Below are positions 1-8,242 of a stretch of DNA of 27,471 nt, piece by piece. Both the position numbers and the translations under genes were made by a program. This DNA comes from a bacterium. GTDB lineage: Bacteria > Patescibacteriota > Minisyncoccia > UBA6257 > Brennerbacteraceae. The notes beneath the pieces are model-generated. The model did not search any database. It was not told where the DNA came from and saw nothing but the letters and a program-made list of their open reading frames with translations. Numbering within the stretch: the stretch's first letter is position 1; each line of letters starts with the position of its first letter. The stretch spans positions 1 through 27,471 of the forward strand of contig DAIDAW010000006.1 of NCBI GenBank assembly GCA_027310425.1. Direction: 5' to 3'.

Positions 1-80
1 GCGCCAAGATAGTTGGCAATGGTCAATTGCCCGGACGGCCTGATGCCGGATACGATGCGCATAGTTGTCTGTTGTGCCAT
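1..80 (-). CDS. trpS: Tryptophan--tRNA ligase, N-terminal fragment (runs off window start)
   Basis: Only the first 26 codons are inside the window. The reading frame starts at the ATG at 80-78 on the minus strand and gives MAQQTTMRIVSGIRPSGQ followed by LTIANYLGA. The segment SGIxPSGxxTIxNYLGA is the class I signature at the N terminus of bacterial TrpRS, where the HIGH-type motif takes the form TIGN; here it reads TIAN. The enzyme charges tRNA-Trp in the cytoplasm. There is no Shine-Dalgarno sequence in front of the ATG. A T-box-type leader (134-395) with a consensus promoter lies directly upstream, which agrees with a synthetase gene controlled by tRNA charging. The identity rests on this short piece plus the leader. 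Confidence 0.85.
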   Translation of the reverse strand, partial: MAQQTTMRIVSGIRPSGQLTIANYLG

Positions 81-133
81 AGGTTTATTGTAACTTATTT
101 TCTCGAAAAAGAAGATTGAAAGGCTCTTGAAAA

Positions 134-183
134 CAAAAAGCCCTTGCAAGCTTTTGAACACGCGCGCTCAAAAACCTGCAAGG
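134..183 (-). terminator. Regulated intrinsic terminator of the trpS leader
   Basis: On the minus strand, CCTTGCA (183-177) pairs with TGCAAGG (148-142). An inner stem has GTTTTTGA pairing imperfectly with TTCAAAAGC, and the hairpin is followed by GCTTTTTG. The 5' strand of this hairpin is also the 3' strand of the antiterminator helix, so the two structures exclude each other. Confidence 0.88.
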
Positions 184-395
184 ACCTTCTGAAAGGTGGT
201 GCCACCTCGCTTTATTTTCTTTTTACATTGGAAAACTCCCTTTCGGGAGCCGTCAATGCAAATAAGAAAACCTTATTCGTGACGAGCTCCGATAATTCGA
301 CACTCGTTGCTGGCTTTCTACAGTTTCGCCTCTGTGGCGCATCCGCGCCCTGCTCCCCGGTTCCAACCTTCCGGATCAGCGCATTTCGAGATTGT
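134..395 (-). promoter_or_regulatory. T-box-type riboswitch leader of trpS
   Basis: Read on the minus strand, the leader contains the hallmarks of a T-box: a conserved antiterminator with the seven-base bulge TGGCACC (204-198), flanked by helix GCGAGG/CCTTGC and helix ACCTT/AAGGT, and a competing intrinsic terminator (183-134) that reuses the same CCTTGC strand. A CTCCC-GAAA-GGGAG hairpin (249-236) after ACGG matches the conserved region upstream of T-box antiterminators. TGGC would pair with an uncharged tRNA ending GCCA, and bacterial tRNA-Trp has G as discriminator. A TGG triplet (365-363), the Trp codon, lies in the loop of a CCGG/CCGG hairpin and is a possible specifier, but I cannot confirm the Stem I fold; in most T-boxes the specifier sits elsewhere. 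By the known mechanism, uncharged tRNA-Trp would stabilise the antiterminator and switch trpS on. Confidence 0.88.
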
Positions 396-401
396 CTTTA
401 T

Positions 402-430
402 ATTATAGCACGGATATAGAGAAAAAGCAA
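402..430 (-). promoter_or_regulatory. trpS promoter (-35 TTGCTT, 17 bp, -10 TATAAT)
   Basis: The minus strand carries TTGCTT (430-425), a spacer of exactly 17 bases, and TATAAT (407-402) preceded by TGC, an extended -10. The predicted transcription start is near 395, giving a leader of about 315 nt that holds the T-box. The -35 box starts at the base of the RNase J terminator hairpin. Confidence 0.8.
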
Positions 431-468
431 TGGTTCAAAAACGCCTTGGTAAGGCGTTTTTGAACCAT
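430..468 (-). terminator. Strong intrinsic terminator after the RNase J gene
   Basis: An 18 bp perfect inverted repeat (430-447 with 451-468, loop of 3) lies 35 bases beyond the RNase J stop codon. On the minus strand the inner stem CCTT-acc-AAGG is followed by CGTTTTTG and then a T-rich stretch. Because the arms contain AAAAA and TTTTT it could work in both directions. It separates the RNase J unit from the trpS unit. Confidence 0.85.
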
Positions 469-502
469 GTTTCGTATATTCGTATTTTCTCTTCTTCGGC
501 TT

Positions 503-2284
503 CTATAGCCGCTTGATGATCGGGATGATCATGGGCCGGCGCTGGAGTTTCGAATTCAGGTATTCGCCCAGTTTTTCGCGGATCGCGTTTTTCATGCCCA
601 GATCGTTGTTTTCGTCATGGTGCGTCTGGCGCATCGGCTCTTTTTCCACGGCCGCGCGCACGCGCCTGCGCATTTCCTGCACAAGGTCGCGCGCATCTTT
701 CATATAAATGAATCCGCGCGACACGATGTCTGGATCCGATACGAGCCTGTTGTTCTTCAGCACCACGATCGTGATGACAACACCTTCTTCGGCGATAGTT
801 TTACGGTCATTGAGCATTGCGCCGGATGCATCGCCGATGAATGCGCCGTCCACGAACACATGATCGGTCGGAACTTTGCGGTTCGTCGCGCGCAGCCCTT
901 TGGCATCGAACTCCGCGATTTGTCCGTCGTCGAGCACGACAATATGGTCTTTTTTGATGCCGGTTTCCTCGGCGAGCTTGGCTGCTTCGCAGAGCATATA
1001 GTGATAGGCATACGTGGGGATGTAATAGTCCGGCTTGATCTGTCCGAGCATGCTGATATTGTCTTCGCGGTTTGCATGCCCTGACACATGGATATCCATA
1101 ATCTCGTTGTGGATGACGTGGTCCGACTGGCGGTAGATTTCGTCTTTGAGTTTCTGGATTGCGTGCTCATTGCCTGGAATGACCGACGAGGAGAAAATGA
1201 CCGTGTCAGATTTTTTCATTTTCAGATGGCGGTGGTATCCGCTCACGGCCCTCGAAAACGCGGCATTCTCTTCGCCCTGGGCGCCGGTGATGATAATCAC
1301 GAGCTTGTGGTCCGGATACTTGTGCACATCCTCCATTTTGATGAGCGTATCTTTTTTTGCTTTCACGTACCCCAGGTCCTTGGCGATTTCGATGTTCGTT
1401 TTCATGCTGTAGCCGTCGAGCGCGACTTTTTTGTCGTATCGTTCTGCGGCACTGATAATCCAGTCGATGCGCTCAATTTGAGACGCAAACGTCGCGATAA
1501 TAACCCGCCCTTTTGCCTCACTGATGATTTTGTTCAGATTCCGTTTCATAACCGGCGCAGTGGTGCTGGGGCGCACGTCGGTGACGCCGAGCGCTTCACC
1601 CATGAGCACGGAAGGATGTTTGATATCAGCGAGGAACGAATAGTCGATGAGCGCTTTGCCGCGTTCGTCTTTTTCCATGGTCCAGTCGCCCAGATGAATG
1701 ACTGATCCGTCGGGCGTCTCAACGATAACGCCCACGGCATCCATGATTGAGTGTTCAACCTGGAAAAACCGCACGCGCAATGCGCCGAACGTGAATACGT
1801 CGCCGATATTCTTGATGGCAATGGTCTTGAGATTCTTGACGCCGCGGGGGTCGTAATCGTACTGCCGGCGCTTGAGCAGGGCGAGCGTGAGGGGCCTGCC
1901 CACGACCGGCGGGAACTTCAACTGTTCCAGAAGGATCGGGGCGGCGCCCACATGGTCCAGGTGCGCATGCGAAAACAGAACCGCCCGGACGCGCGACTCC
2001 TTTCCTTTCAAGTATTCGACGTTCGGAACGATGTAATTGATGCCCGGCATGTCGTCCTCCGGGAACTGCAGTCCCATGTCGAGGACGAGGATGTCGGTGC
2101 CGTATTCGAATACGGTCATATTCCGCCCGACTTCTTCCATGCCGCCCAGCGGGATAATCTTCAGTTTTGGTTTTGCGTCAAGCTGTTGCTGCGTTTCCTG
2201 GGCGGTCGCTGGTGACGTGGATTGTGGGGTGCGGCGTTGCGTTTCTTTTGCGCGGCGCGCGAACATTCGTTTTTTCGGTGGCAT
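503..2284 (-). CDS. rnj: Ribonuclease J (metallo-beta-lactamase / beta-CASP family)
   Basis: The 593-residue product is a cytoplasmic RNase J, which combines endonuclease and 5'-3' exonuclease activity in mRNA turnover and RNA maturation. After a basic, Gln/Thr-rich extension of about 38 residues the fold begins with IIPLGGMEEVGRNM. The metal-binding motif HAHLDH is at residues 106-111, and further family landmarks follow: HLGDWTM, the beta-CASP segment with ATFASQIERI and SSVIPGNE, HVSGHANREDN, PTYAYHYML and DDGQIAEF. The C-terminal segment from about residue 500 is the usual RNase J C-terminal domain. Length is normal for the family plus the extension. No Shine-Dalgarno is visible at the ATG (2284-2282), and the native start could be internal (for example Met7). 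The gene ends at a strong terminator. Confidence 0.95.
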   Translation of the reverse strand: MPPKKRMFARRAKETQRRTPQSTSPATAQETQQQLDAKPKLKIIPLGGMEEVGRNMTVFEYGTDILVLDMGLQFPEDDMPGINYIVPNVEYLKGKESRVRAVLFSHAHLDHVGAAPILLEQLKFPPVVGRPLTLALLKRRQYDYDPRGVKNLKTIAIKNIGDVFTFGALRVRFFQVEHSIMDAVGVIVETPDGSVIHLGDWTMEKDERGKALIDYSFLADIKHPSVLMGEALGVTDVRPSTTAPVMKRNLNKIISEAKGRVIIATFASQIERIDWIISAAERYDKKVALDGYSMKTNIEIAKDLGYVKAKKDTLIKMEDVHKYPDHKLVIIITGAQGEENAAFSRAVSGYHRHLKMKKSDTVIFSSSVIPGNEHAIQKLKDEIYRQSDHVIHNEIMDIHVSGHANREDNISMLGQIKPDYYIPTYAYHYMLCEAAKLAEETGIKKDHIVVLDDGQIAEFDAKGLRATNRKVPTDHVFVDGAFIGDASGAMLNDRKTIAEEGVVITIVVLKNNRLVSDPDIVSRGFIYMKDARDLVQEMRRRVRAAVEKEPMRQTHHDENNDLGMKNAIREKLGEYLNSKLQRRPMIIPIIKRL

Positions 2285-2372
2285 ACGAGTTATTTGTTTT
2301 TCGTTTGTTTATTTTGTTTTATATTCCGTGTACGGCAATTCGACATAAGCGCCGCGTGCGGAATAAAATATG

Positions 2373-2455
2373 TGCCCCCGAGAGGAGTCGAACCTCCATG
2401 AGATTGCTCTCACAAGCTCCTGAAGCTTGCGCGTCTGCCATTCCGCCACAGGGGC
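2373..2455 (-). tRNA. tRNA-Leu (anticodon CAG)
   Basis: An 83-nt class II tRNA. The acceptor stem pairs GCCCCTG with CGGGGGC. The anticodon stem CAAGC/GCTTG encloses loop TTCAGGA with anticodon CAG. The long variable arm forms TGAGA-gcaa-TCTCA, as expected for leucine, and the T arm contains GGTTCGACTCC. The discriminator base is A. CCA is not encoded (the next bases are CATA), so it must be added enzymatically. It sits between the isomerase and RNase J genes on the same strand. Confidence 0.96.
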
Positions 2456-2637
2456 ATATTGCAAAGTGCGGGACGTATTTGCCAAGTAGATTTTCTCCTC
2501 CGATGTTTTTCCGGAGGCCGGTTATCCGTCGGTTTCGGTTTCCTGATTCTTCGCTGAGGTTTATCGCGGGACATCCTTGCTGTAATTTAAGCAGGGAGGC
2601 CATGATACTTTTTACGCATGCGTGCGCGAAAACCCTG

Positions 2638-3606
2638 TCAGCTGCGCCGCAAATTCCGCTTGAATTGTTCTTGGACCGTATTCGCAAGCGGATCGAATTT
2701 GGATGCTGCTGCCATATGCAATGACGCCAAAGAAGAAAGGAATATATGAGAAACGATTTTCCAAGCAGCGTTTCGGAAAGGAATGCGCGTTTCGGTTGCG
2801 CGGACGCCGAAGCGTGAAAGCGTTTGTTTCGTGAGCGCGATGCGCTTTGTTATTTTCGGTATTGGTTGGAGTTCGGAGAGGAACAGCGCGGAAAAATCAG
2901 ACGGGCGTTTGACGCGGCTCAATGCGGTAAGAGCATGATGGTCGATGTCTGGCAGATCATCTCCGAAAGCAAGCAATCCGGCAGTTTCGTTCAGGTTGAT
3001 TTCCCAGAGATGCGCAAGCGGCATCGATGACACTGGAGTATATACGAGAATGTGTTTTTGCGCAAGCGTTTCTGCAAGTCTGCGCGCTTCGCGTTCAAGT
3101 CCGCGTACAGCAAGCGGAGAGGGGAATTTGATCTCGGTTTTTCGCGCGAATACGCCGGCAAAAAATCCGAATATCCACGGAGCGCTCAGGCGCGGCACAA
3201 TCGTATCGGGGATCAGAACGGTCGTGCTGCGCGTCCGGCGCGCCTGTTGTTCCAGCTTTCCCCCGCGCGTAAGGCACGTTACTGGAATGCCCTGCGCGCG
3301 CGCGGCGTGAAACGAGGAAAGCGTTTCCTCGGTATTGCCGGAATAGGAAATGCAGTACGCGTGCGTGTCTTTTTTCGCGCTGCCGGGCGGGATAGCGTAA
3401 GTTTGCCAGACCGAGATTCGTATCGGAATGTTTTTTGCGCGCGCGAGCATCTCGAAAAGTTCCGCCCCCAGAATCGATCCGCCCATGCCGCACAGGATAA
3501 TATGGCGCGCGTTCGGTTTTTTCTGCCGCGCGCCCTCTTCGAACCCGTTTTGGAAAAGGCTGAATGTGCGCCCGGTAAGGCCGTGCAATGCTGTTATTGT
3601 TTCCAT
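2638..3606 (-). CDS. SIS-domain bifunctional phosphoglucose/phosphomannose isomerase
   Basis: A 322-residue protein of the archaeal-type PGI/PMI group, which interconverts fructose-6-phosphate with glucose-6-phosphate or mannose-6-phosphate. The first SIS domain shows GMGGSILGAEL near the N terminus and the sugar-phosphate loop SYSGNTEET. The second half carries HLWEINLNETAG and DIDHHAL, which match the conserved Glu and His region of the bacterial PGI C-terminal domain. I chose the ATG at 3606-3604 because it places the SIS domain about 36 residues in, as is usual for this family. It overlaps the 3' end of the upstream binding-protein gene by 13 bases, suggesting translational coupling. An alternative ATG is at 3630. 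No Shine-Dalgarno is evident. At about 320 residues it is on the short side, as in other small genomes. Confidence 0.82.
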   Translation of the reverse strand: METITALHGLTGRTFSLFQNGFEEGARQKKPNARHIILCGMGGSILGAELFEMLARAKNIPIRISVWQTYAIPPGSAKKDTHAYCISYSGNTEETLSSFHAARAQGIPVTCLTRGGKLEQQARRTRSTTVLIPDTIVPRLSAPWIFGFFAGVFARKTEIKFPSPLAVRGLEREARRLAETLAQKHILVYTPVSSMPLAHLWEINLNETAGLLAFGDDLPDIDHHALTALSRVKRPSDFSALFLSELQPIPKITKRIALTKQTLSRFGVRATETRIPFRNAAWKIVSHIFLSSLASLHMAAASKFDPLANTVQEQFKRNLRRS

Positions 3607-5345
3607 ATGCGTTTGGTGTAGAGATACCATGTTTGGATGGGCGCGAAACGTTCTCCGGCATTTGTTACGAATGATATCGTCGGCACCGCGATTGCTTTGG
3701 AGACGAACCACAGTTGTTGGGGCTGCGCGATAAAGACGATCGGCGCATCGCGTTCTATCGTTGCTGCTAGTGTTTTGAAAAGTTCGCGCGCGATTGCCGG
3801 ATCGTCGGCTTGGCGGATTTGTTCGAGGAGCGAATCGGTTTTTGCGTCCGCAGATCCGGCGATATTCAATCCCGGGGAGGCGCGTTGCGATGAATGGAGA
3901 AGCGGATACAGATCGGGAACCGTTCCGGTAACCGGCGCGAACGAGATGAGCGCGAGATCGAACGAGCGTTCACTGAGCCGGTTTGTGTATTCGTTGACAT
4001 CGAGCGCCTGTACGGAAACTGAAAATCCGGTCGCGCGCAATTGTCCAGCGATCGCCGTCGCGATATCTTTCATGCGTGGCGCATCAAGGGTAAGCAGCGC
4101 GAGTTCCAATTTTGTCTGGGTTTTCGCGCGCGCGGAAGTTTTTTTGTCAACGATGCCATCATTATCCGTATCTTTCCAGCCGAGCGTCGCAAGGAGCGTG
4201 CGCGCCCGCTCAGGATCGGTGAGCGCAGGCGTTGACGATGCCCCATCTATTCCATCGCCGAACGCCCGCCGCGAAACAAACCCGCGATAAAATTCATCTG
4301 CGATTGCATTCGTATCAATGCTCGCGGCGATCGCCTGCCGGAGCGCGCTTTCCTTGAGGAGATCGGTGCGGGTATTGAGCGCGAGAAGCGTCATTGTCGG
4401 CTGTCCGAGCGCCTTACGGGCGAATCCGGTTCCGGATTCGAATATGTCCGGCGGGATATTCGCCACGCTTTGCACTTCCTTCTTTTTAAGCGCGACCAGC
4501 GCGTCATCCGAAGAAGGATAGAATTTCAGGACAACGGTTGCGAAATACGGGCCGGGAAGCGCATAGCGGTCGAAGCGCGTGAGCGTATACTGGGCGATTT
4601 GGTTGTTGTTCGTGAACGCGATTTTTTTGAATTCATACGGCCCTGCGCCGACTGGTTTTAGGTTGAATTCCGATATGGCGAGTTGATTGACCGGCGTCGA
4701 TTTCCAAATGTGGCGAGGAAGGATTTTGAAGCTCAGATACGCGTTGAAATATGCGGTGGGCTGCGCGAGGGTAAATTTGATCGTTTTTGCGGAGATTACT
4801 TCAACCCGTACCGTATTCCAGAAATACGACTGGGGATTCTGCAAATCCTTATTTTTGAGCAAGTCGAGCGTGAAAAGCACGTCGTCACTCGTGATCGGCT
4901 GGCCATCCTGCCAGACAAGATTGTTTTTAAGCGACACTGCGTAAGTTGACCCGTTATCCTGCGTGATGATGCTTTCCGCAAGTTCCGGGATATATCCGCC
5001 GTTTCCGTCAGCCTTGGTAAGTCCGGCGAAAATCAGCTGTTCGAGCAGTTGATCAGCTTCAGTTGTATCAGGCAATATCGGATTGATGTATTGCGGCTGG
5101 CTCGTGACGCCTTCGCTGAATACGCCTCCGCGCGCCGGGACGGAAATCGTGGCACTCCAATACCATTGTGCAGCGAAGCCGATAATGCCCGCAAGAGAAA
5201 GAAGCGCTGCTCCGGCGAATACGATTTTTTCCCTGCGGGAAAACGTTCTGTATGCGCCGAAGAGGCGCGCAGGCGAAAAGATGTGCGCGACTTCCCGAAT
5301 TCGATCAGCGAATCTTCTCGCAAAACGTGATATGCGTTGCGGCAT
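3594..5345 (-). CDS. Membrane-anchored peptide-binding protein (SBP family 5, DppA/OppA-like)
   Basis: A 583-residue extracytoplasmic solute-binding protein. A basic cytoplasmic N terminus (residues 1-40) is followed by one hydrophobic anchor (about 42-63, containing VFAGAALLSLAGIIGFAA). The binding domain starts at about 70 with the family pattern EGVTSQPQYINPIL, then FAGLTKADGNGGYIPELAES and NLVWQDGQPITSDDVLFTLDLL, typical of SBP_bac_5 proteins. A calcium-loop-like DTDNDGIVDKK lies near residue 396. There is no lipobox, so it is probably tethered by the uncleaved helix. No ABC permease or ATPase genes lie next to it here, so transport is not shown; a scavenging or sensing role is equally possible. 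Its 3' end overlaps the isomerase gene. Confidence 0.85.
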   Translation of the reverse strand: MPQRISRFARRFADRIREVAHIFSPARLFGAYRTFSRREKIVFAGAALLSLAGIIGFAAQWYWSATISVPARGGVFSEGVTSQPQYINPILPDTTEADQLLEQLIFAGLTKADGNGGYIPELAESIITQDNGSTYAVSLKNNLVWQDGQPITSDDVLFTLDLLKNKDLQNPQSYFWNTVRVEVISAKTIKFTLAQPTAYFNAYLSFKILPRHIWKSTPVNQLAISEFNLKPVGAGPYEFKKIAFTNNNQIAQYTLTRFDRYALPGPYFATVVLKFYPSSDDALVALKKKEVQSVANIPPDIFESGTGFARKALGQPTMTLLALNTRTDLLKESALRQAIAASIDTNAIADEFYRGFVSRRAFGDGIDGASSTPALTDPERARTLLATLGWKDTDNDGIVDKKTSARAKTQTKLELALLTLDAPRMKDIATAIAGQLRATGFSVSVQALDVNEYTNRLSERSFDLALISFAPVTGTVPDLYPLLHSSQRASPGLNIAGSADAKTDSLLEQIRQADDPAIARELFKTLAATIERDAPIVFIAQPQQLWFVSKAIAVPTISFVTNAGERFAPIQTWYLYTKRIWKQ

Positions 5346-5388
5346 AGAATGAGTAACGAAAAAAAGTGAACGACGATCCCCGTGATTG

Positions 5389-5610
5389 TTAGCGGGGTAC
5401 TACAAAGCCGGCCAGAACGCTTGCAAGCAGCAGGAACGCGATTGCGAGCGTCGCCCAGAACATGATTTTTTCCAACCCTCTGCGCGTTGCGTAGAATTCG
5501 CCAGTTCCGCCGAACAGACCCGAGAGTCCGGTGCCGCGTTGCTGGAGCAGCACGAGTCCGATCAGGAGGACCGAAAGCGCTGTTTGGGAAATTTGTATGA
5601 AGAGTGTCAT
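5389..5610 (-). CDS. secG: Protein translocase subunit SecG
   Basis: A 73-residue protein with two membrane helices, starting MTLFIQISQTALSVLLIGLV. It has the SecG signature LLQQRGTGLSGLFGG in the loop between the helices, then a second helix near the C terminus. SecG is the small accessory subunit of the SecYEG channel. The ATG at 5610-5608 gives the usual SecG length; the open frame upstream of it has no helix or other support. It lies 7 bases downstream of the YvlD-type gene and 43 bases upstream of the binding-protein gene, consistent with one transcript. Confidence 0.93.
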   Translation of the reverse strand: MTLFIQISQTALSVLLIGLVLLQQRGTGLSGLFGGTGEFYATRRGLEKIMFWATLAIAFLLLASVLAGFVVPR

Positions 5611-5617
5611 AGAATCG

Positions 5618-5980
5618 TTATGTGTGTGACTGCTGCGCAGTATGGAACAAAAAATTAACAAAAGCAAATGCTAAGGAAGCAATGAGGAGCGTTTTTACCG
5701 AGGAGAACGTAAGCTGCGGCGCCCAGTACGTTGCGAGCCACAGGAGAGCGGCATTGATGACGATGGAAAATAACCCGAGCGTCAGAAAGACGAATGGCGC
5801 CAGGATAAATTGGACAAATGGCTTGAGCACGACGTTGAGCACCGTGATAACCGCGGCAGCGCGCGCCAACTGAAGAAATGTTCCGGAAAATCCGACCCCG
5901 GGAATGTAATTGATCGCGACTTCAAGAACCGCGAAATTCGCAATGAGTTGCAGGAGGAGTTTTGCGATCCAGGAAGGCAT
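5618..5980 (-). CDS. YvlD / phage holin family 4-type membrane protein
   Basis: A 120-residue protein with about four hydrophobic segments. The pattern LNVVLKPFVQFILAPFVFLTLGLFSIVINAALL, given here only as pieces (LNVVLKP, then PFVFLTLGLF, then VINAALL), is characteristic of the YvlD/holin-4 superfamily, widespread small membrane proteins of unknown role. I took the ATG at 5980 (MPSWIAKLLLQ) because the open frame upstream is basic and featureless. The family name does not imply phage origin, and the neighbours are ordinary chromosomal genes. It is probably cotranscribed with secG. Confidence 0.85.
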   Translation of the reverse strand: MPSWIAKLLLQLIANFAVLEVAINYIPGVGFSGTFLQLARAAAVITVLNVVLKPFVQFILAPFVFLTLGLFSIVINAALLWLATYWAPQLTFSSVKTLLIASLAFAFVNFLFHTAQQSHT

Positions 5981-6035
5981 GGAATGAATAGGCAAGTATA
6001 CCACAGAATATTGATTTTCGCGCCTGCACGGAATT

Positions 6036-6509
6036 TTAGAATGCCGGGATGCGCGAGAGGTCAACCGCGTTGCCGATGGCAATGGCATTCCGGTCGGCAA
6101 ATCCTGCATTCACTTCAAGAATGTACCGCGCAGGTTTTGTCGGTTGGAAAGTGTTTGGAAAAGTTGCGGGAGAAAGGTTTTTCGTGATATCAACGACCCG
6201 CTTATTCTCATCGATCCAGATGATGTCAATCGGGAATTGCATATTTTTCATCCAAAAGGAATATCGCGCGGCTTTGTCATAGAGAAAGAGCATTCCTTGG
6301 TTCTCGGGAAGATTTCTGCGTCCGCCGAGCCCGCGCTCTTGTGCGGCGGGCGTGGTCGCAAGCTCAACACTGATTGTCGCGTTATTGATTCGCATCGGGA
6401 ACGCTTCCGAAAGCGGTTTTCCCTTTTGTTTGCTTGCGAATATCAATGCGCCCCCGAGCGCGAGAATACCCGCGAGCGTGACAATAAGGATGAGTTGCAA
6501 ACGGCTCAT
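6036..6509 (-). CDS. DUF192 family protein with N-terminal membrane anchor
   Basis: A 157-residue protein. An N-terminal hydrophobic helix (about residues 4-24, LQLILIVTLAGILALGGALI) serves as signal or anchor. The rest is a DUF192 domain (COG1430): ELATTPAAQERGLGGR, then NQGMLFLYD, FWMKNMQFPIDIIWID and ILEVNAGFADRNAI. The family is found outside the cytoplasmic membrane in many bacteria and its biochemical role is unknown. The start at 6509 (MSRLQ) is preferred because the longer frame would run into tRNA-Gly. The gene leads the minus-strand run that continues into the YvlD-type gene and secG. Confidence 0.88.
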   Translation of the reverse strand: MSRLQLILIVTLAGILALGGALIFASKQKGKPLSEAFPMRINNATISVELATTPAAQERGLGGRRNLPENQGMLFLYDKAARYSFWMKNMQFPIDIIWIDENKRVVDITKNLSPATFPNTFQPTKPARYILEVNAGFADRNAIAIGNAVDLSRIPAF

Positions 6510-6552
6510 CGTGTTTTTATGAAAAACAGAATAGCGCGGGGAGGATGCATTG

Positions 6553-6623
6553 AGCGGGACACGAGAATCGAACTCGCGCTTTAACCTTGGCAAGGTTACG
6601 TACTGCCACTATACGAGTCCCGC
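6553..6623 (-). tRNA. tRNA-Gly (anticodon GCC)
   Basis: A 71-nt tRNA. The acceptor stem pairs GCGGGAC with GTCCCGC. The anticodon stem TAACC/GGTTA encloses loop TTGCCAA with anticodon GCC. The T arm contains GCGAGTTCGATTCTCGT. The discriminator is T, as expected for tRNA-Gly. CCA is not encoded. It is oriented away from gpmI, which starts 45 bases to the right on the other strand. Confidence 0.97.
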
Positions 6624-6667
6624 AACAGATTCCATTTTATGGAAATTTAGCTACAATTGCAAGGAGT

Positions 6668-8242
6668 ATGAAAACCGTTGTTGTGTGCATTCTTGACGGG
6701 CTGGGCATCGGGCGGAAAACCCAGGGCAATCCGTTGCGCGAAACGCCGACGCCGACCTTTGACTGGATGAAGGCGCATTTTCCGTATTTCGGTTTGCAGG
6801 CATCAGGCATTGCAGTCGGGCTTCCGTGGGGCGAGGTGGGATCAAGCGAAATCGGACATCTCACTCTGGGAACAGGGAGGATCGTGTATCAGAATTATCC
6901 AAAAATCACCATGGCGGTGCGCGACGGGTCGTTTGGGAAAAATGCCGTACTCGGGCAGGTGTTTGCGCACGCTACAAAGCATAACGGCGCCGTGCATCTG
7001 GTCGGCATGATATCGCGCGCGAAAACAAACGCCGCGCTTGAACATTTAGGCGCTTTATTGGACGCGGCGCGCGCTGCCGGCGTTGCGAAGGTGCTGGTAC
7101 ATGCGATTACCGACGGCCAGGACGCGCTTCCGCAGGAAGGGAAAGACGCGGTGCTGGAGGCGCACGGATTGTGCGCCGCATCCGGCATTGCCGCTATTGC
7201 GAGCGTTTCCGGCAGATACTATGCAATGGACACTAATGCGTATTGGGATCGCACGCAACGGTTTGTCGGGATGCTTCTTGGGGCAGGGAAAACGGTTTCA
7301 AGTTTCGATGACGCATTCTCCGTTGCGTACAAGCGCGGTATGTCCGACGCGCTCATCGAGCCGCAGCGGATTTCGGATCAGGGAAATGCGGCAAGAAGCG
7401 CAGGTATCCAGGATAACGATGCAGTCGTTTTTTTCAATTTTCGCGAAGATGGTTTGTCGCAAGCCGCGCGCTCTCTCTGCGATCCGCAGTTTTCGTTTTT
7501 TGAACGCGTGCTTCCGTCGAACGTTGCGTACGCGGGATTAGTGCAGTACGGCAGTATTCCCGAACAGAATGTGCTGTTTCCGCGGGAAACCATCGCGCAT
7601 TCTTTATGCCAGGAACTTTCCGAGCGCGGCATGCGCATTTTGAAACTTACGGAATCTATGAAAGAGGATCTTCTGACATATCAGTTCAACGGCTTGCGCG
7701 CCGAGCCGTTTGCGAACGAACATCGGATCATCGTGCCGTCAGAAAAACGGATTCAGGCACAGGGCATCGCATTGCAGGGGGAAACCGTGCTCACGCGCCT
7801 GTTCCAGGCGCTCGATGAGCGCGTGTATCACTGCATCGCGGTCAATTTTCCCCAGCTGGACGTCGCGGGGCATCAGACCGATTATGAAAAAGGCAAACAG
7901 GCGGTTATCTACGTCGACGGCCTGATGAATCGCCTGGCGAAGGCGACGCTCGATTTGGATATGACGCTGCTTGTCGTATCGGATCATGGCAATATCGAGC
8001 AGATGTTCGATCCCGCGAGCGGCATGCCCGATACGCACCACAACGACAATCCAGTTCCGTTTTTCCTGGTGGGGAAACAATGGTATCAAGAGAAGACCGA
8101 AGCTCAGGTGCTGCGCAATGAGCGGGAAGTGAACGGCAGCCTGGCAGATATCGCGCCGACCGTGCTTGATCTGCTTGCGGTTCCCGTTCCTTCTGCGATG
8201 ACCGGACAAAGCTTGGCGCGGATATCCACCCCGAATCCATGA
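6668..8242 (+). CDS. gpmI: 2,3-bisphosphoglycerate-independent phosphoglycerate mutase
   Basis: A 524-residue cytoplasmic glycolytic enzyme that interconverts 3- and 2-phosphoglycerate using two metal ions. It begins MKTVVVCILDGLGIG with the first metal-binding Asp. The catalytic serine region reads GEVGSSEIGHLTLGTGR (usually GNSEVGHLNLG), followed by SGRYYAMD, VNFPQLDVAGHQTD, VVSDHGNIEQM and HHNDNPVPFFL. These include the ligands expected of the alkaline phosphatase superfamily. AAGGAG lies one base before the ATG, unusually close for a Shine-Dalgarno, and TACAAT (6652-6657) would put the transcription start about 4 bases before the ATG. The stop codon overlaps the uvrC start (ATGA), so the two are probably translationally coupled. 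Confidence 0.95.
   Translation: MKTVVVCILDGLGIGRKTQGNPLRETPTPTFDWMKAHFPYFGLQASGIAVGLPWGEVGSSEIGHLTLGTGRIVYQNYPKITMAVRDGSFGKNAVLGQVFAHATKHNGAVHLVGMISRAKTNAALEHLGALLDAARAAGVAKVLVHAITDGQDALPQEGKDAVLEAHGLCAASGIAAIASVSGRYYAMDTNAYWDRTQRFVGMLLGAGKTVSSFDDAFSVAYKRGMSDALIEPQRISDQGNAARSAGIQDNDAVVFFNFREDGLSQAARSLCDPQFSFFERVLPSNVAYAGLVQYGSIPEQNVLFPRETIAHSLCQELSERGMRILKLTESMKEDLLTYQFNGLRAEPFANEHRIIVPSEKRIQAQGIALQGETVLTRLFQALDERVYHCIAVNFPQLDVAGHQTDYEKGKQAVIYVDGLMNRLAKATLDLDMTLLVVSDHGNIEQMFDPASGMPDTHHNDNPVPFFLVGKQWYQEKTEAQVLRNEREVNGSLADIAPTVLDLLAVPVPSAMTGQSLARISTPNP

Noticed and set aside
617..1705. Plus-strand open frames of 155 and 205 codons opposite the RNase J gene
   Set aside because: They lie entirely within the RNase J coding region, lack ribosome binding sites and have no protein-family character.
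5618..5980. Prophage holin
   Set aside because: The holin-4/YvlD family is widespread in chromosomes, and there is no lysin, integrase or other phage gene nearby.
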